Counted from the first letter of the stretch, positions 18,463 through 28,586 are shown. The stretch: 64,000 bases of DNA from Brevibacillus daliensis (GCF_021245735.1 NZ_JAJISB010000006.1:222638-286637); one strand, 5' to 3'. Notes: a model not told the origin generated them from the letters alone. Made by a program: numbers and translations.

Positions 18463-19548
18463 GTGCGATATATAGGAATTATGCTAGATCGAAATATCAT
18501 CAACAGAAATACGAAAGGTAAAAAAACATACGAACGTCTTCAATATTATGCGAAAGCAGCGAAAGAACTGCAGGTTACTCCAGTCTTTTTTCATCCGACA
18601 GATGCTAACTTGAAATTGAAAAAGTGTAAGGGTTATCTTTGGAAACATAACAAATTAATATCGACGACTGTTCCACTTCCCGCTATTATTCATAATCGTG
18701 TTTTGTCTGGTAATAAGCTAATGAAAAAAAAGCTGAAAGAACTAAGCAAAATATCGAACGTATATAATGGAGTAGTGACAAGAGATAAGTGGAAGGTGCA
18801 TCAGGTACTTTGTAAGGAGTCAGCTCTAAAGCCGTATCTTCCGAAAACAGCTTTGTATTCCAAAGCGAATCTGACAACGTTCTTGGAACGATACAATGTC
18901 ATTTATGTAAAACCAACGATTGGATCAATCGGAAAAGGAGTACTTCGCATTGAGAAAACTGGTGAGGAGTATCGTCTGTTTGCATCCAGGTTACAGCGTA
19001 CTCTAAAAGCAGATCAGTTATTCATGTATGTTAAGAATTGGGTGGAATCAAAATCCTCGCGATTCATTATCCAACAGGGCATACCCTTAAGTGAATATAA
19101 TGGAAGGACGTTCGATATTCGTGTTTCCATTCAGAAAAACAATATGCAAAATTGGACGATATCCGGCATGGTTGCAAAAGTAGCACACAGGAAAAATAAA
19201 TTAAGTAATTTAGCCCAAGGCGGCAATGCGGTAAAGATCGACACCGTACTAACAAAGATTTTTCCTAAACAGCAATTATTAGCCCACCTTGTAGCACTAG
19301 CCCATGTTAGCTTGTCCATAGCAAAGGCTTTGGAGAACTTCCAGCCTTCTTTAGCTGATCTTGGGTTAGATTTGGGAATTGATCCAAATGGACATCCGTA
19401 CTTTATTGAGGCGAACGTTCGAGATCAACGTTATTCATTTTTTAAGGCACGAGAAGCAGAAATGTTTTATCAAACGTATGCCAGTCCTATTCAATATGGG
19501 GTAAATATGTTACAAAATGAAATGCAGACTAAGTCTGCAAAGGACTAA
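18463..19548 (+). CDS. YheC/YheD-family ATP-grasp, spore-coat-associated
   Basis: ATP-grasp protein of the YheC/YheD family, some of which are coat-associated. The N-terminal RYIGIMLDRN and central VIYVKPTIGSIGKGVLRIE fit the family; the nucleotide-binding end is DLGLDLGIDPNGHPYFIEANVRDQR. GTG 18463 is chosen because AGGAAGGG (18449-18456) lies 6 nt upstream; an ATG at 18427 has none. Length 361 aa. The ribosome site lies in a strong hairpin. Reaction unknown. Confidence 0.82.
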   Translation: MRYIGIMLDRNIINRNTKGKKTYERLQYYAKAAKELQVTPVFFHPTDANLKLKKCKGYLWKHNKLISTTVPLPAIIHNRVLSGNKLMKKKLKELSKISNVYNGVVTRDKWKVHQVLCKESALKPYLPKTALYSKANLTTFLERYNVIYVKPTIGSIGKGVLRIEKTGEEYRLFASRLQRTLKADQLFMYVKNWVESKSSRFIIQQGIPLSEYNGRTFDIRVSIQKNNMQNWTISGMVAKVAHRKNKLSNLAQGGNAVKIDTVLTKIFPKQQLLAHLVALAHVSLSIAKALENFQPSLADLGLDLGIDPNGHPYFIEANVRDQRYSFFKAREAEMFYQTYASPIQYGVNMLQNEMQTKSAKD

Positions 19549-19552
19549 TGGA

Positions 19553-19594
19553 AACAAGGGTGATTACAAATAGTAATCGCCTTTGTTATTTTGT
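19553..19594 (+). terminator. Terminator after the YheC/D gene
   Basis: AACAAGGG (19553-19560) with CCTTTGTT (19580-19587), plus inner GATTAC/GTAATC, then ATTTTG. Confidence 0.7.
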
Positions 19595-19693
19595 GTAAGA
19601 GTAGAATAAGCATTTTGATTTTGGCTGGGACAAGTTACAGAGCATTGGGACTTGAAATATACTACAACAATACCTTGAAGAGGAGGGAATCTG

Positions 19694-22600
19694 GTGGCTT
19701 TTTTTGCTAGGTATTCAACTACAGCAAATGGAGCAATTACTTTTACAGGGAATACACTTATACGAAGTAAACAGGTAAACGCCAATGCCCCGGGTACTCA
19801 ACAGACAATAGGTACATTTATCAAGTTGAATACCTCGCTTGAGGAAAATGCGTCTTCCCAAGAAATAACGAATAATTATATTCTCCATTCAACCTCTGCA
19901 TTTCTCGGGATGCCTGAACAGAGTTTCATTTTGTATGCGGAATTAATCTGGGCAGGAAGATATCAGCCAGATACTGAGAATGTTAGTGAATGGAATAATC
20001 CTATCACTTTTATTACGAGCAAGGGAACATATTCAATTGCACCCGATACAGCCACTGTAAATACGATATCGACACGTCCATACTATGTCCGTTCAGCCAA
20101 TGTTACTGCTCACGTACATGAAGCAGGAGTGGGCCGATATACATTTTGCTATGTTTCTGCTACGCAACGAGATCAAGAGAACACCCTTAGACATGCTGGA
20201 TGGAGTCTCGCAGTCGTATATCAGAATATTGCCTTGCCGCTACGAAATTTGACCGTGTTCATCAGAGGTGGGCTTGTAGATCATGGTATAACAAGTCAAT
20301 CAGCAGTGATAAGTGGGTTCGTTACACCAATTAAAGGGGCTGTTCGGGGAAGATTGCATGTGAGTGCACTGAAGGGTGACCCTACCATCACATGTGATCA
20401 GCTATTAATTGGTCCCACCGCCAACAAATTGCGGGCTGTGTCTGGGACGAATAAATCCATTCTCGATAAGACAGGGAAAGTTTGTAATATTACTTCCTCA
20501 TCAGGGAGTATGGGAAGTGTTATGAGGCACGATTGGGATATCAAGAATATCGATATATCAAGCAAGCTGATTAATTCGCAGTCAACAGCATATATTCGTG
20601 GAACAATTAATGGTGATGCCTATATGATTAATGCACTTGCTCTTCAGATTGATATGAATGATTCCAATTTTTCAGAGGTAACAACTTCATCAGCAACGAG
20701 CTCATTCGTGGATGATCGTCATACAGAGAGTGGTAGTACGAGATATGATGTGATTGGATATCCCTTAAGGTTTAATTTGTCATCCCAACTAGTAATGGTT
20801 ACTACATTGGAAAATACCTCAGTAAGTGGGCTCGTTCCTGTCTACGATACAGATCTAAACTCCCTCTTTTTCACAATTCTTGAGTCGCCAGCTACTGGAA
20901 CGGCTGTTATTGATGCAACTGGTACATTTGTTTATACTCCTTATCCTAATGTAAACGGTACAGATCGTTTCATAGTGGGAATTGAAGATGATAGTGGAGG
21001 ATTTTCCAGTTTTTCGGTTACAGTAAAAGTAGTACCTGTCTCAGATGCACCCTTTACCAGATACTTGGCGCTGACAACATTGGAAGACAAAGGAGTAAAG
21101 GGGCAAGTTAACGTCATTGAATCTGACCGTTCCAATCATATCTTCTCGTTACAAACACCGCCAGTAAGCGGAACTGCTAGTGTATGGAAAGATGGGACAT
21201 TTATCTACACACCACATCATCATTACTATGGCCCAGATTCATTCGAGGTATTGGTTGAGGATGGGATAGGAGGAACAGAGGTTACTACTGTTATCATTAC
21301 AGTCTTTCCAACCAGTGATCCTCCTCATAGAGATAGTAAGTATTTTATAACGCCAGAAGATGAAGCAGTGAGTGGAACAATACAAACGTGTGATTCTGAT
21401 AGAGAAGAACTGCAATATTATCTGAATCTTGGACCTGTAAATGGTCAAGTCATTGTTAATAGGAATGGTTCTTTTACTTACACACCAGCCAATCGGTTTG
21501 GAGGTGTAGATATGTTTTCTGTTCTACTACGTGATAAGAATGGAGCAATATCAATTACCAGAGTTTATATTACAGTCGGGAAAATAATCAACCCTCCAGT
21601 TATAACGGATCAATCATTTATTACGGCAGAAGACTCCACAATCGAGGGGAGAATTAGTGTAATTGATCGTGATAACGGTGTAGTAAGATTCAGTTTATTG
21701 GAGGCACCTCGGAAAGGAACTGTTTTTGTGAATGTGGATGGAACGTTTACCTATAGTCCTGTTCCTGATTTTTCAGGAGTAGATAGCTTTCTGGTTTCTG
21801 TTGATGATGGTAACGGCGAAACAGCACAAGCGACTATTAGCATTCAAGTAACCGCTGTTATCGATGAATCGATTCAGAGCGATTTGATTTTGAATACACA
21901 GAAAAATATAGCTGTAACGGGGCAGCTTACAGCAGTGCATGGTGATACTGATCCAGTCATTTTTACTCTGGTTATTTCACCTGCATCTGGATCAGTCAGT
22001 TTACAGGAAAGTGGGAGCTTTCTTTATGTTCCAAACCTAGACTTTACTGGTGAAGACAGCTTCACAGTACAAGCGACAGATCCGGACGGAGGGACGGAGA
22101 CTTCTGTAGTTATGATAACCGTCGTTCCGATAATCGATGTACCTTTTGAAGTAGGACGTACGTATACAACAGAAAATGAGAACAAAACGACTGACAGCAT
22201 AGATATCTCGTCTAAGAATGAACGTGAGTCACCTTGTAGTGACAGTCGTGAAGGAGCGGATTCAGAAGGTTCAGCGATTACCTTTTGTGACCCTTTAGCA
22301 CATAGTCAGCTACAAGAAGAAATAAGGAATCGTACAAAAATGTTCGCGAGTTTGACTCTCTACGCACGTGCAGGTAAACCTCTTCATGGACACGTGCCAG
22401 CCAATGATCCAGACGGTAGAGCATTACAATTTACCCTTGTTATGGCTCCGATGAAGGGAATTGTACGTCTCAATCAAGATGGCCAGTTTATGTATACTCC
22501 ATCAATCAATGTGTCAGGAACAGATACATTTACCATACAGGTAACGGATTCGAGAGGAGAAGTTAGTCTAGTAAATATTACGTTCTTGATAATGACAACA

Positions 22601-22873
22601 GATCGGTTCATTACTTTTAAACGAATCCGTGTTTGTGCCAGAGCATGTGAATGGGTAAGTGGAAGACTGGATAAGAGATTTAACAATATCCAATTCCTCT
22701 CATGGGAGGTATGGAAAAACCCAAAATCTGGTCAGGTGAAAGTGACCCCATATGGAAAATGGAAATACATCAATAAGAAGCAAGGAATAAAAAAAGACAA
22801 ATTTGTATTTCGTGGTGTAAGTTCATTGGGAGAAGAGATTTTCGTTAGGGTAGCTGTCAAAATCAAAGGATAA
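19694..22873 (+). CDS. Large tandem-95-type repeat protein (cadherin/VCBS-like)
   Basis: 1059 aa. The N-terminal 360 residues form a non-repetitive beta-rich domain starting MAFFARYSTTANGAITFTGN, a type seen in Bacillus surface or spore proteins. From about 363, five consecutive repeats of about 91 aa follow (GxxxFTYTP...GxDSFxVxxxD pattern). A Ser/Glu-rich spacer with four Cys residues runs about 818-882; repeats 6 and 7 complete the protein, the last degenerate. No signal peptide, membrane segment, LPXTG or SLH domain is visible. Start GTG 19694 after AGGAGGG. Possibly a spore or cell-surface adhesin; function inferred only. Confidence 0.75.
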   Translation: MAFFARYSTTANGAITFTGNTLIRSKQVNANAPGTQQTIGTFIKLNTSLEENASSQEITNNYILHSTSAFLGMPEQSFILYAELIWAGRYQPDTENVSEWNNPITFITSKGTYSIAPDTATVNTISTRPYYVRSANVTAHVHEAGVGRYTFCYVSATQRDQENTLRHAGWSLAVVYQNIALPLRNLTVFIRGGLVDHGITSQSAVISGFVTPIKGAVRGRLHVSALKGDPTITCDQLLIGPTANKLRAVSGTNKSILDKTGKVCNITSSSGSMGSVMRHDWDIKNIDISSKLINSQSTAYIRGTINGDAYMINALALQIDMNDSNFSEVTTSSATSSFVDDRHTESGSTRYDVIGYPLRFNLSSQLVMVTTLENTSVSGLVPVYDTDLNSLFFTILESPATGTAVIDATGTFVYTPYPNVNGTDRFIVGIEDDSGGFSSFSVTVKVVPVSDAPFTRYLALTTLEDKGVKGQVNVIESDRSNHIFSLQTPPVSGTASVWKDGTFIYTPHHHYYGPDSFEVLVEDGIGGTEVTTVIITVFPTSDPPHRDSKYFITPEDEAVSGTIQTCDSDREELQYYLNLGPVNGQVIVNRNGSFTYTPANRFGGVDMFSVLLRDKNGAISITRVYITVGKIINPPVITDQSFITAEDSTIEGRISVIDRDNGVVRFSLLEAPRKGTVFVNVDGTFTYSPVPDFSGVDSFLVSVDDGNGETAQATISIQVTAVIDESIQSDLILNTQKNIAVTGQLTAVHGDTDPVIFTLVISPASGSVSLQESGSFLYVPNLDFTGEDSFTVQATDPDGGTETSVVMITVVPIIDVPFEVGRTYTTENENKTTDSIDISSKNERESPCSDSREGADSEGSAITFCDPLAHSQLQEEIRNRTKMFASLTLYARAGKPLHGHVPANDPDGRALQFTLVMAPMKGIVRLNQDGQFMYTPSINVSGTDTFTIQVTDSRGEVSLVNITFLIMTTDRFITFKRIRVCARACEWVSGRLDKRFNNIQFLSWEVWKNPKSGQVKVTPYGKWKYINKKQGIKKDKFVFRGVSSLGEEIFVRVAVKIKG

Positions 22874-22924
22874 TGAATAAATTACCTATTTTCACACAAA
22901 GCTTGTGTCACATGAATCAGCAAA

Positions 22925-22962
22925 AAAGCTTCGCCGGAAGTTTTTCTCCGGCGAAGCTTTCT
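22925..22962. terminator. Bidirectional terminator, tandem-repeat gene / cbpB
   Basis: AAAGCTTCGCCGGA (22925-22938) and TCCGGCGAAGCTTT (22947-22960) form a 14-bp stem between convergent genes, with A's on the left and a short T-rich tail on the right. Confidence 0.85.
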
Positions 22963-22977
22963 TCATAACGTATTTAT

Positions 22978-23421
22978 TTACTTGTTTTCTGTACGGAAGT
23001 GATGATAAACCAAAGCTAACACAGTTTTGCGAGTTAAGATCCCTAAGAAGACTCCTTGATCATCCTCAATGCAGATAAAGGGATGATTAATAGTAAGTTC
23101 TAGTGCACGTATAAACGTGTCGTCAGGACGCAGATGAGGGATTTTGGTATCCATTACCTCTTCCACACGATGTTCACTCAGTTTTTCATACTCTATCCGT
23201 TCCAATCCGAAAATGGATTCTAGAATCATCGTTTTACTGATTAACCCCATCACTTTGTATGATGAGTCAAGAACGGGAATAGAGGAGTAACGGGTTTTTA
23301 CCAGAACAAGCAGGGCATGCTCTAATGAATTTCCTAACTGAACATGAGCAACTTTTGAGCCGGGAATAACTAGATCTTTAACAGACTGTTCCAAAATATC
23401 TTTTGCTTGAGGATTAATCAA
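22978..23421 (-). CDS. cbpB: CBS-domain c-di-AMP-binding protein CbpB (DarB/YkuL)
   Basis: Two CBS domains (e.g. KVAHVQLGNSLEHALLVLVKTRYSSIPVLD and VEEVMDTKIPHLRPDDTFIRAL). The sequence matches B. subtilis DarB/YkuL, which binds c-di-AMP and, when free, activates the (p)ppGpp synthetase Rel and pyruvate carboxylase. I start at the TTG reading from 23421, 8 nt after AGGAGG, giving 147 aa, the B. subtilis length. Single gene. Confidence 0.9.
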   Translation of the reverse strand: MINPQAKDILEQSVKDLVIPGSKVAHVQLGNSLEHALLVLVKTRYSSIPVLDSSYKVMGLISKTMILESIFGLERIEYEKLSEHRVEEVMDTKIPHLRPDDTFIRALELTINHPFICIEDDQGVFLGILTRKTVLALVYHHFRTENK

Positions 23422-23576
23422 TGCAAGATCCTCCTTACCTTTCGTCAAGAATTAATGAATTCTCTCCTTAATTATATCATATGACGGATAATTGACGTTT
23501 CAGAAGATACGCCTTATCAAGAAAATTCTTATGCTTATCTAGGTTGGTAGGCTTGCAGCTCGAACATCTGTTGCAG

Positions 23577-23613
23577 AAAAAAATAAGCCCATAGAATGAC
23601 AGGGCTTATCAGG
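23577..23613 (-). terminator. Terminator of lipL (minus strand)
   Basis: On the minus strand ATAAGCCC and GGGCTTAT (23583-23590 / 23602-23609) form a stem followed by seven T's. Confidence 0.83.
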
Positions 23614-23664
23614 TGAAAAGATGTCCTTTTATTTCTATGCTTCTGCTATCATACGTTATGACAA

Positions 23665-24516
23665 CTATTTCTGCAATATCCATGTAGGCAAGTTAATTTC
23701 TTCTGCTGTATAAGAAAACAAGCCTAGTCTGCCTGTTAAATGCTGAATGGCAGTTGCTTTTTGCTCCTTTGATAAAAAGAGAGGACCTTTTGTTGCCCTC
23801 CATTGCGTAATGAATGCCTCAAATAGTCGGTCTTTTACTTCTTCGACCGAAATGGGACGACCAAGATGCTCCGAAATGCTACCGATGGTTTCTTTACGAA
23901 CGGCAGGGACGGGACGACTTGCTTTTTCCATCTCGTACAAGCCTGCCTGCTGGTAAAACTCTTCCATCAGTTTACCTCGTTCCAAACCACTGCCCTCCAC
24001 ATTAATACATAGCTGGAGGATGGAGCCATGACGAGTTCGACGCTGAGCCATACCCCCAATTTTTTTGCCATCAAAAGCAAAATCATAATCCCCGACACAG
24101 TAGGAATCTAGCACTTCGCCTACTTCAATTTGACCGTAATCTTGAAGTCCTACTTGCAACATCGTAGCAACAAGCTTATACAATTCCTCAATCGTTAGCT
24201 GACAGCTTGGAAAAAGAATTGCCATATTTAACACACCTGCATCCAGAGGTACACAGGCCCCGCCAGACGAACGTAGTAACGCAGAATATCCTTGCTTACT
24301 ATAAGTGCGTAAAGTTTCTTCCAGATGCGGCAGTTTTGCATCACGTCTGCCAAGATAGAATGCTTTATCATAAACCCATAGGTGGATAATTGGTGTTGCG
24401 TCAGGTTGTCCCATCGCGGTAGCGAGTGCCTCGTCCATAGCAATGGGCTCAACGGGTGTACCTCGATAAACGCCTGAATCAATCCAAGTGAATGTAGTTG
24501 AATCTAATTGAGTCAC
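23665..24516 (-). CDS. lipL: Octanoyl-[GcvH]:protein N-octanoyltransferase LipL
   Basis: Moves octanoyl or lipoyl groups from GcvH to E2 subunits in the Gram-positive lipoate relay. BPL/LplA fold with LRSSGGACVPLDAGVLNMA, the probable catalytic Cys in SYCVGDYDFAF, and GKKIGGMAQRR. LipL rather than LipM is favoured by the SYC-x-G-x-YD context, but LipM remains possible. GTG start reading from 24516 after AAGGAG; 283 aa. Confidence 0.8.
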   Translation of the reverse strand: MTQLDSTTFTWIDSGVYRGTPVEPIAMDEALATAMGQPDATPIIHLWVYDKAFYLGRRDAKLPHLEETLRTYSKQGYSALLRSSGGACVPLDAGVLNMAILFPSCQLTIEELYKLVATMLQVGLQDYGQIEVGEVLDSYCVGDYDFAFDGKKIGGMAQRRTRHGSILQLCINVEGSGLERGKLMEEFYQQAGLYEMEKASRPVPAVRKETIGSISEHLGRPISVEEVKDRLFEAFITQWRATKGPLFLSKEQKATAIQHLTGRLGLFSYTAEEINLPTWILQK

Positions 24517-24717
24517 CAGAAATATACTCCTTCCCCATAAAACCGTCCGTTACATGCACATGTGTAAATCACAATATGCTCTATTATACAACTCTGGGAA
24601 GCGTTCCTGCTATCGAAGCTGTGTATTCAGAATATATGGTTTATTTCTATACATACTTTTCGACAGTGAGACGAAAGTATTATAAATGAACGTAACGTCA
24701 ATGTTCAGATTTATTCA

Positions 24718-24767
24718 AAAAAAGGAAAGCGAACATATTAGCATGTATAATATGTGCTTCCCTTTTA
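24718..24767 (-). terminator. Terminator of the SLH gene (minus strand)
   Basis: On minus, GGAAGCACATATTA pairs imperfectly with TAATATGTTCGCTTTCC, followed by T7. The remaining part of 24517-24817 shows only an ATTATA (TATAAT on minus) at 24583-24588 as a possible lipL -10. Confidence 0.7.
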
Positions 24768-24817
24768 ATAAATGGCTCTATTTATTTATGGGTCTTTGAC
24801 ATGTACGAATACATTAT

Positions 24818-26068
24818 TTAATTTTTTGTTTTAAATGAGAAATTGTCGAACCAGATTGTTTTAGTAGGAATTTGTTTCACTGCATTTTTGTTTAGGTAGA
24901 GACCTAATCTGGCTCCATCTAAATTTTGGTTCTGTGCATCATAGATATGCTTTCCGTTTACATATACGGTATAAGAGTCACCTTTTACTTTAATGGTAAG
25001 GGTGTTAGACTTGTTCATTTTTACAGAAACGCTGGCAATTTTATCAGTATCATCTTCATCAGCATCTTCCATTTCATGAATTTGTACACCGTTTTCTGTT
25101 AAGTAGACGATTTTAGCATCGTCGTCTTTCATATCAAAAAACAAGCCAGCAAATCCTTTTGAATTCTCAGGTGTAATGGTTACGGACATTTCATATTCAT
25201 CATATTTTTTGTCCTCTGCCCAGTTTAATGGTAAGAGGTAATGAACTAAATCATCATCGTTGCTGTACGCTGTTACACGATTTTTATACGTAGCCCAGCT
25301 TCCGGTACCTTTGTCATTTTTCCACTTTTTCAATTGGTCATCAGAGAAGTCATCTTTGATTTCAATTTTTTTCTCGGGCTCTGGTTTTGGTTCTGGCTTT
25401 GGTTTAGTTGGATCAACAGGGAATACTACTTTTTGTTCATCCAGCTTAGCGCGGTACAATAATGAGGCTGCTTCTGCACGAGTGATAGCATTTTGCGGAC
25501 GGAAGGTATCGTCATTGAAGCCTTTAATTAGTTCCGTTTCCAAAGCGATCGCGATAAAAGATCGCAGGTTGTTAGAAATTTTGTGTTCGTCATCGAACTT
25601 ATTTAACAACTTCAAATTTGGTGTTTTGGATTGGTCATATCCCAACAGACGTACCATTGCGACAGCAATATCTTCACGAACAGCACTCTGGTCAGGTTTG
25701 TAATAGTAACTGGAGCCAGATTTATAACCAGTTAGGTAAGGTTTCGCATATTCTACATAGGTGAAAGCCCAGTGATTACGTGTAACATCTCGGAACGTTT
25801 GATCGATGTCCCATTTATCACCCATTTTTACCCCTGATGCGGCAATCATGATTTTAGCGAATTCAGCACGGCTAACTTTTTCATCGGGACGGAATGAACC
25901 ATCACGATACCCATCTATAATCCCTTTTTTGGCCATTTCAGTTATGGCTTCATATGCCCAGTGATTTTTTGGGACATCCCAGAAGGATGGGGTATTTGCC
26001 AGTGCCATTGCTGGAACCAAGGCAAACACCATGACAAACGCTAACAGTAAAGAAGTAATTCGTTTCAT
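24818..26068 (-). CDS. SLH-domain surface protein with LamG-like C-terminal domain
   Basis: Secreted protein held to cell-wall polymer by SLH domains. A signal peptide covers residues 1-24 (MKRITSLLLAFVMVFALVPA), followed by three SLH domains (about 26-85, 88-150, 155-215; e.g. FWDVPKNHWAYEAI, GIIDGYRDGSFRPDEKVSRAEFA). A Pro/Lys/Glu linker (about 222-240) leads to a concanavalin-like beta-sandwich (about 243-416) that could bind glycan. ATG start from 26068 with AGGAGG upstream; 416 aa. Substrate unknown. Confidence 0.87.
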   Translation of the reverse strand: MKRITSLLLAFVMVFALVPAMALANTPSFWDVPKNHWAYEAITEMAKKGIIDGYRDGSFRPDEKVSRAEFAKIMIAASGVKMGDKWDIDQTFRDVTRNHWAFTYVEYAKPYLTGYKSGSSYYYKPDQSAVREDIAVAMVRLLGYDQSKTPNLKLLNKFDDEHKISNNLRSFIAIALETELIKGFNDDTFRPQNAITRAEAASLLYRAKLDEQKVVFPVDPTKPKPEPKPEPEKKIEIKDDFSDDQLKKWKNDKGTGSWATYKNRVTAYSNDDDLVHYLLPLNWAEDKKYDEYEMSVTITPENSKGFAGLFFDMKDDDAKIVYLTENGVQIHEMEDADEDDTDKIASVSVKMNKSNTLTIKVKGDSYTVYVNGKHIYDAQNQNLDGARLGLYLNKNAVKQIPTKTIWFDNFSFKTKN

Positions 26069-26433
26069 TTTGTCCTCCTTTTTTCTTACCTGTGGAATTT
26101 CATTCACCAAGAAGACGCAGTAGAGGTAGGGGATGTTGCGAATTTTTCTAAAAAATCTAAAAATGGTTAGATGGCACCAAGTCTTCTATCACAAGGGCTG
26201 AATCATACATAGATAAAAAGGCTTGTTCCAACCAATGAAGACGAATTACTCTGAGAAAAATGAAATAGATGGGAACTAGGTATTTTTTCTCTCCTATATT
26301 TTCCAGATAGGCTGAGGTAATATAAAACTGAAGAAACAAGAAATACTTAATTCGAAATAAATTCAATGTAATTTAATGTTTTTGTATTATTGAACTATGG
26401 GTAAAGATGTGAGAAAGGTGGAATCGTTATAAT
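26069..26433. other. Divergent intergenic region, SLH gene / aas
   Basis: 365 nt of A/T-rich DNA between divergent genes. It should carry both promoters, but I see no hexamer pair good enough to name. A 69-codon minus-strand ORF at 26157-26366 has no ribosome site and no recognisable content. Confidence 0.5.
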
Positions 26434-28536
26434 ATGATAACGAGTGTAATAAAAGGTATTACGAATACTGTATACCAAGTTGAAATAGAGGGTCTGGAAA
26501 GGCTTGATTTCTCCAAACCAGTTATATTGGCACCCAATCATGTATCATTGCTTGATGCTGTGTTACTTGCATCCAATTTGCCAAAAGAAGTTTGTTTTGT
26601 CGTGAATACAGATGTCGCCAAAAAATATGCAAGCCTGATGTCCCAACGAAAAATCATCACAATCGATCCGTTCAATTCGTATTCTATCCGCAAAATATTG
26701 CGAGAAGTCCGTAATGGAGTCCCACTTGTCCTATTTCCAGAAGGGCGGGTTACCACTACTGGTGGTCTCATGAAGGTATACAGTGGTTTAGGGTATATTG
26801 CTTATCGAACAGGTGCCAGTATCTATCCGATATCATTGGTAGGACCAGAACGTTCACCTTTCTCTTATTTAAAGGGTAAGTGGAAAAAACGGTTGTTTCC
26901 CAAAGTGAAAATTCGGATTGGGGAATCTTATCAGATCGAAGACGATCGTACGATTTCCAGAAGACAGTTAAAAGAACAAGCTAGCCACACTGTCTATCGA
27001 AAGATGAAAGACGAGCTTTTTATAACCAAACATAGAAAACATGTACAGCTTTTTGATGAGATGCTTGAGGCTGGGAAAAAGAACGGTTTTTCTATGACGA
27101 TCTGTGAAGAGCTGACTCAGTCGCTTACTTACAAAAAAATGGCGTTGACAGCATATGCGCTGGGTGAATCCATTCGAGATGTACTACCAAATGAACAGAG
27201 AATAGGAACATTGCTGCCTACCTCAATGGGGCACATGGTCACGCTGTTTGCTATGTTTTATGCAGGTAAAACTCCGGCGTTACTTAATTTTAGCATGGGG
27301 ACAAAGACGATAATGGAGACCTGTGAGACAGCCGGAGTGAAGGTGGTACTAACCTCTAAGGTATTTATTGAAAAGGGAAATCTGCATGCAATGATTAGTG
27401 AGCTGAGTAAGCATGTACAGTTTATCTATCTTGAAGATATAAAAGAGAGAATCACCACAGGCACGAAAGCAAAAGCATTCTTTCATTACCTGACCAAGCA
27501 GCAGGCATATAAAAATGACCAGACTGAAAATGAAATCATCCTGTTCACCTCTGGCAGTGAGAGCAAGCCGAAGGGTGTTGTACTGACACATAGTAATATT
27601 TTTAATAATATCCAGCAGGTTTTAACGATGATCGATATTACCTCGCAGGATAAACTGCTAAATGCATTGCCGATGTTTCATAGTTTTGGGATGACGGTTG
27701 GCACGATATTACCTGTGATCTCAGGAATTCCTGTTTTTTGTTATCCATCACCACTACATTACAAGGTGATTCCTGAAATCGCATACGACAGAGATTGTAC
27801 GATTCTTTTTGGGACATCCACTTTTTTAGCAGGGTATGCTCGGGTTGCTAAACCTTATGATTTTTATAAAATGCGTTATGTTATTGCAGGTGCGGAAAAA
27901 TTAAAGGATGACGTCAGACAACTGTGGATGGATAAGTTCGGGATAAGAGTATTGGAGGGCTACGGTACTACCGAAGCATCGCCTATCCTTGCGCTTAACA
28001 CACCTCTCATGAATAAAAAAGGAAGCGTTGGGCAGCTACTTCCGGGGATAGCCTATCAACTAGAAGAAATGGAAGGAATAGCTGAAGGCGGAAATCTGTT
28101 AGTAGACGGACCTAATATCATGAAAGGATATTTGTTTCATGATCAAGGGTTTCAACCGAGAACGGGTTACTACGATTGTGGGGATATTGTCACGATTGAC
28201 AAGGAAGGATATGTTTCGATTGTTGCCCGAAAAAAACGATTTGCCAAAATTGCCGGGGAGATGGTCTCTCTCAATCTGGTTGAACAGCTGGCATCCGAAT
28301 TCATTCAGGATAGTGGAGTAGCAACTGTAACGGCAAGTGATAAACGCAAAGGAGAAAAGGTTGTCTTGTATACGCAAGCACCTATTGTCTTACGCGATTT
28401 GAAAGAGTATATCGTTGCGAAGGGTTTTTCGCCCCTTCTTGTACCCTCTAAGATTGAACAGATTAAACAGCTACCGTTACTTGGAAGTGGGAAGGTTGAT
28501 TATGTAACGTTAAAAGAGTTGGCTACTGAAGAGTAG
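26434..28536 (+). CDS. aas: Bifunctional acyltransferase / acyl-ACP synthetase (Aas-like)
   Basis: Residues 1-200 are a PlsC-type acyltransferase with the NHVSLLD motif (H36, D41) and FPEGR. From about 210 an AMP-forming acyl ligase follows: FTSGSESKPKGVVLTHSN (P-loop) and EGYGTTEASP. This matches E. coli Aas, which activates a fatty acid and re-acylates lysophosphatidylethanolamine. 700 aa (719 in E. coli). RBS GAAAGGTGG. The next gene is an LplT-like flippase, supporting lysophospholipid repair. Confidence 0.87.
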   Translation: MITSVIKGITNTVYQVEIEGLERLDFSKPVILAPNHVSLLDAVLLASNLPKEVCFVVNTDVAKKYASLMSQRKIITIDPFNSYSIRKILREVRNGVPLVLFPEGRVTTTGGLMKVYSGLGYIAYRTGASIYPISLVGPERSPFSYLKGKWKKRLFPKVKIRIGESYQIEDDRTISRRQLKEQASHTVYRKMKDELFITKHRKHVQLFDEMLEAGKKNGFSMTICEELTQSLTYKKMALTAYALGESIRDVLPNEQRIGTLLPTSMGHMVTLFAMFYAGKTPALLNFSMGTKTIMETCETAGVKVVLTSKVFIEKGNLHAMISELSKHVQFIYLEDIKERITTGTKAKAFFHYLTKQQAYKNDQTENEIILFTSGSESKPKGVVLTHSNIFNNIQQVLTMIDITSQDKLLNALPMFHSFGMTVGTILPVISGIPVFCYPSPLHYKVIPEIAYDRDCTILFGTSTFLAGYARVAKPYDFYKMRYVIAGAEKLKDDVRQLWMDKFGIRVLEGYGTTEASPILALNTPLMNKKGSVGQLLPGIAYQLEEMEGIAEGGNLLVDGPNIMKGYLFHDQGFQPRTGYYDCGDIVTIDKEGYVSIVARKKRFAKIAGEMVSLNLVEQLASEFIQDSGVATVTASDKRKGEKVVLYTQAPIVLRDLKEYIVAKGFSPLLVPSKIEQIKQLPLLGSGKVDYVTLKELATEE

Positions 28537-28586
28537 GAATATCTTTATCAATAAAGATAAGAAAAAGGGAAAAGGAGGAATATGAG

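Noticed and set aside
24590..24615. Possible cre site in GGAAGCGTTCC upstream of lipL
   Set aside because: The TG and CA half-sites do not fall at the required spacing; the palindrome is likely chance.
26157..26366. 69-codon minus-strand ORF between the SLH gene and aas
   Set aside because: No ribosome site, no conserved features, and it occupies the expected divergent promoter region.
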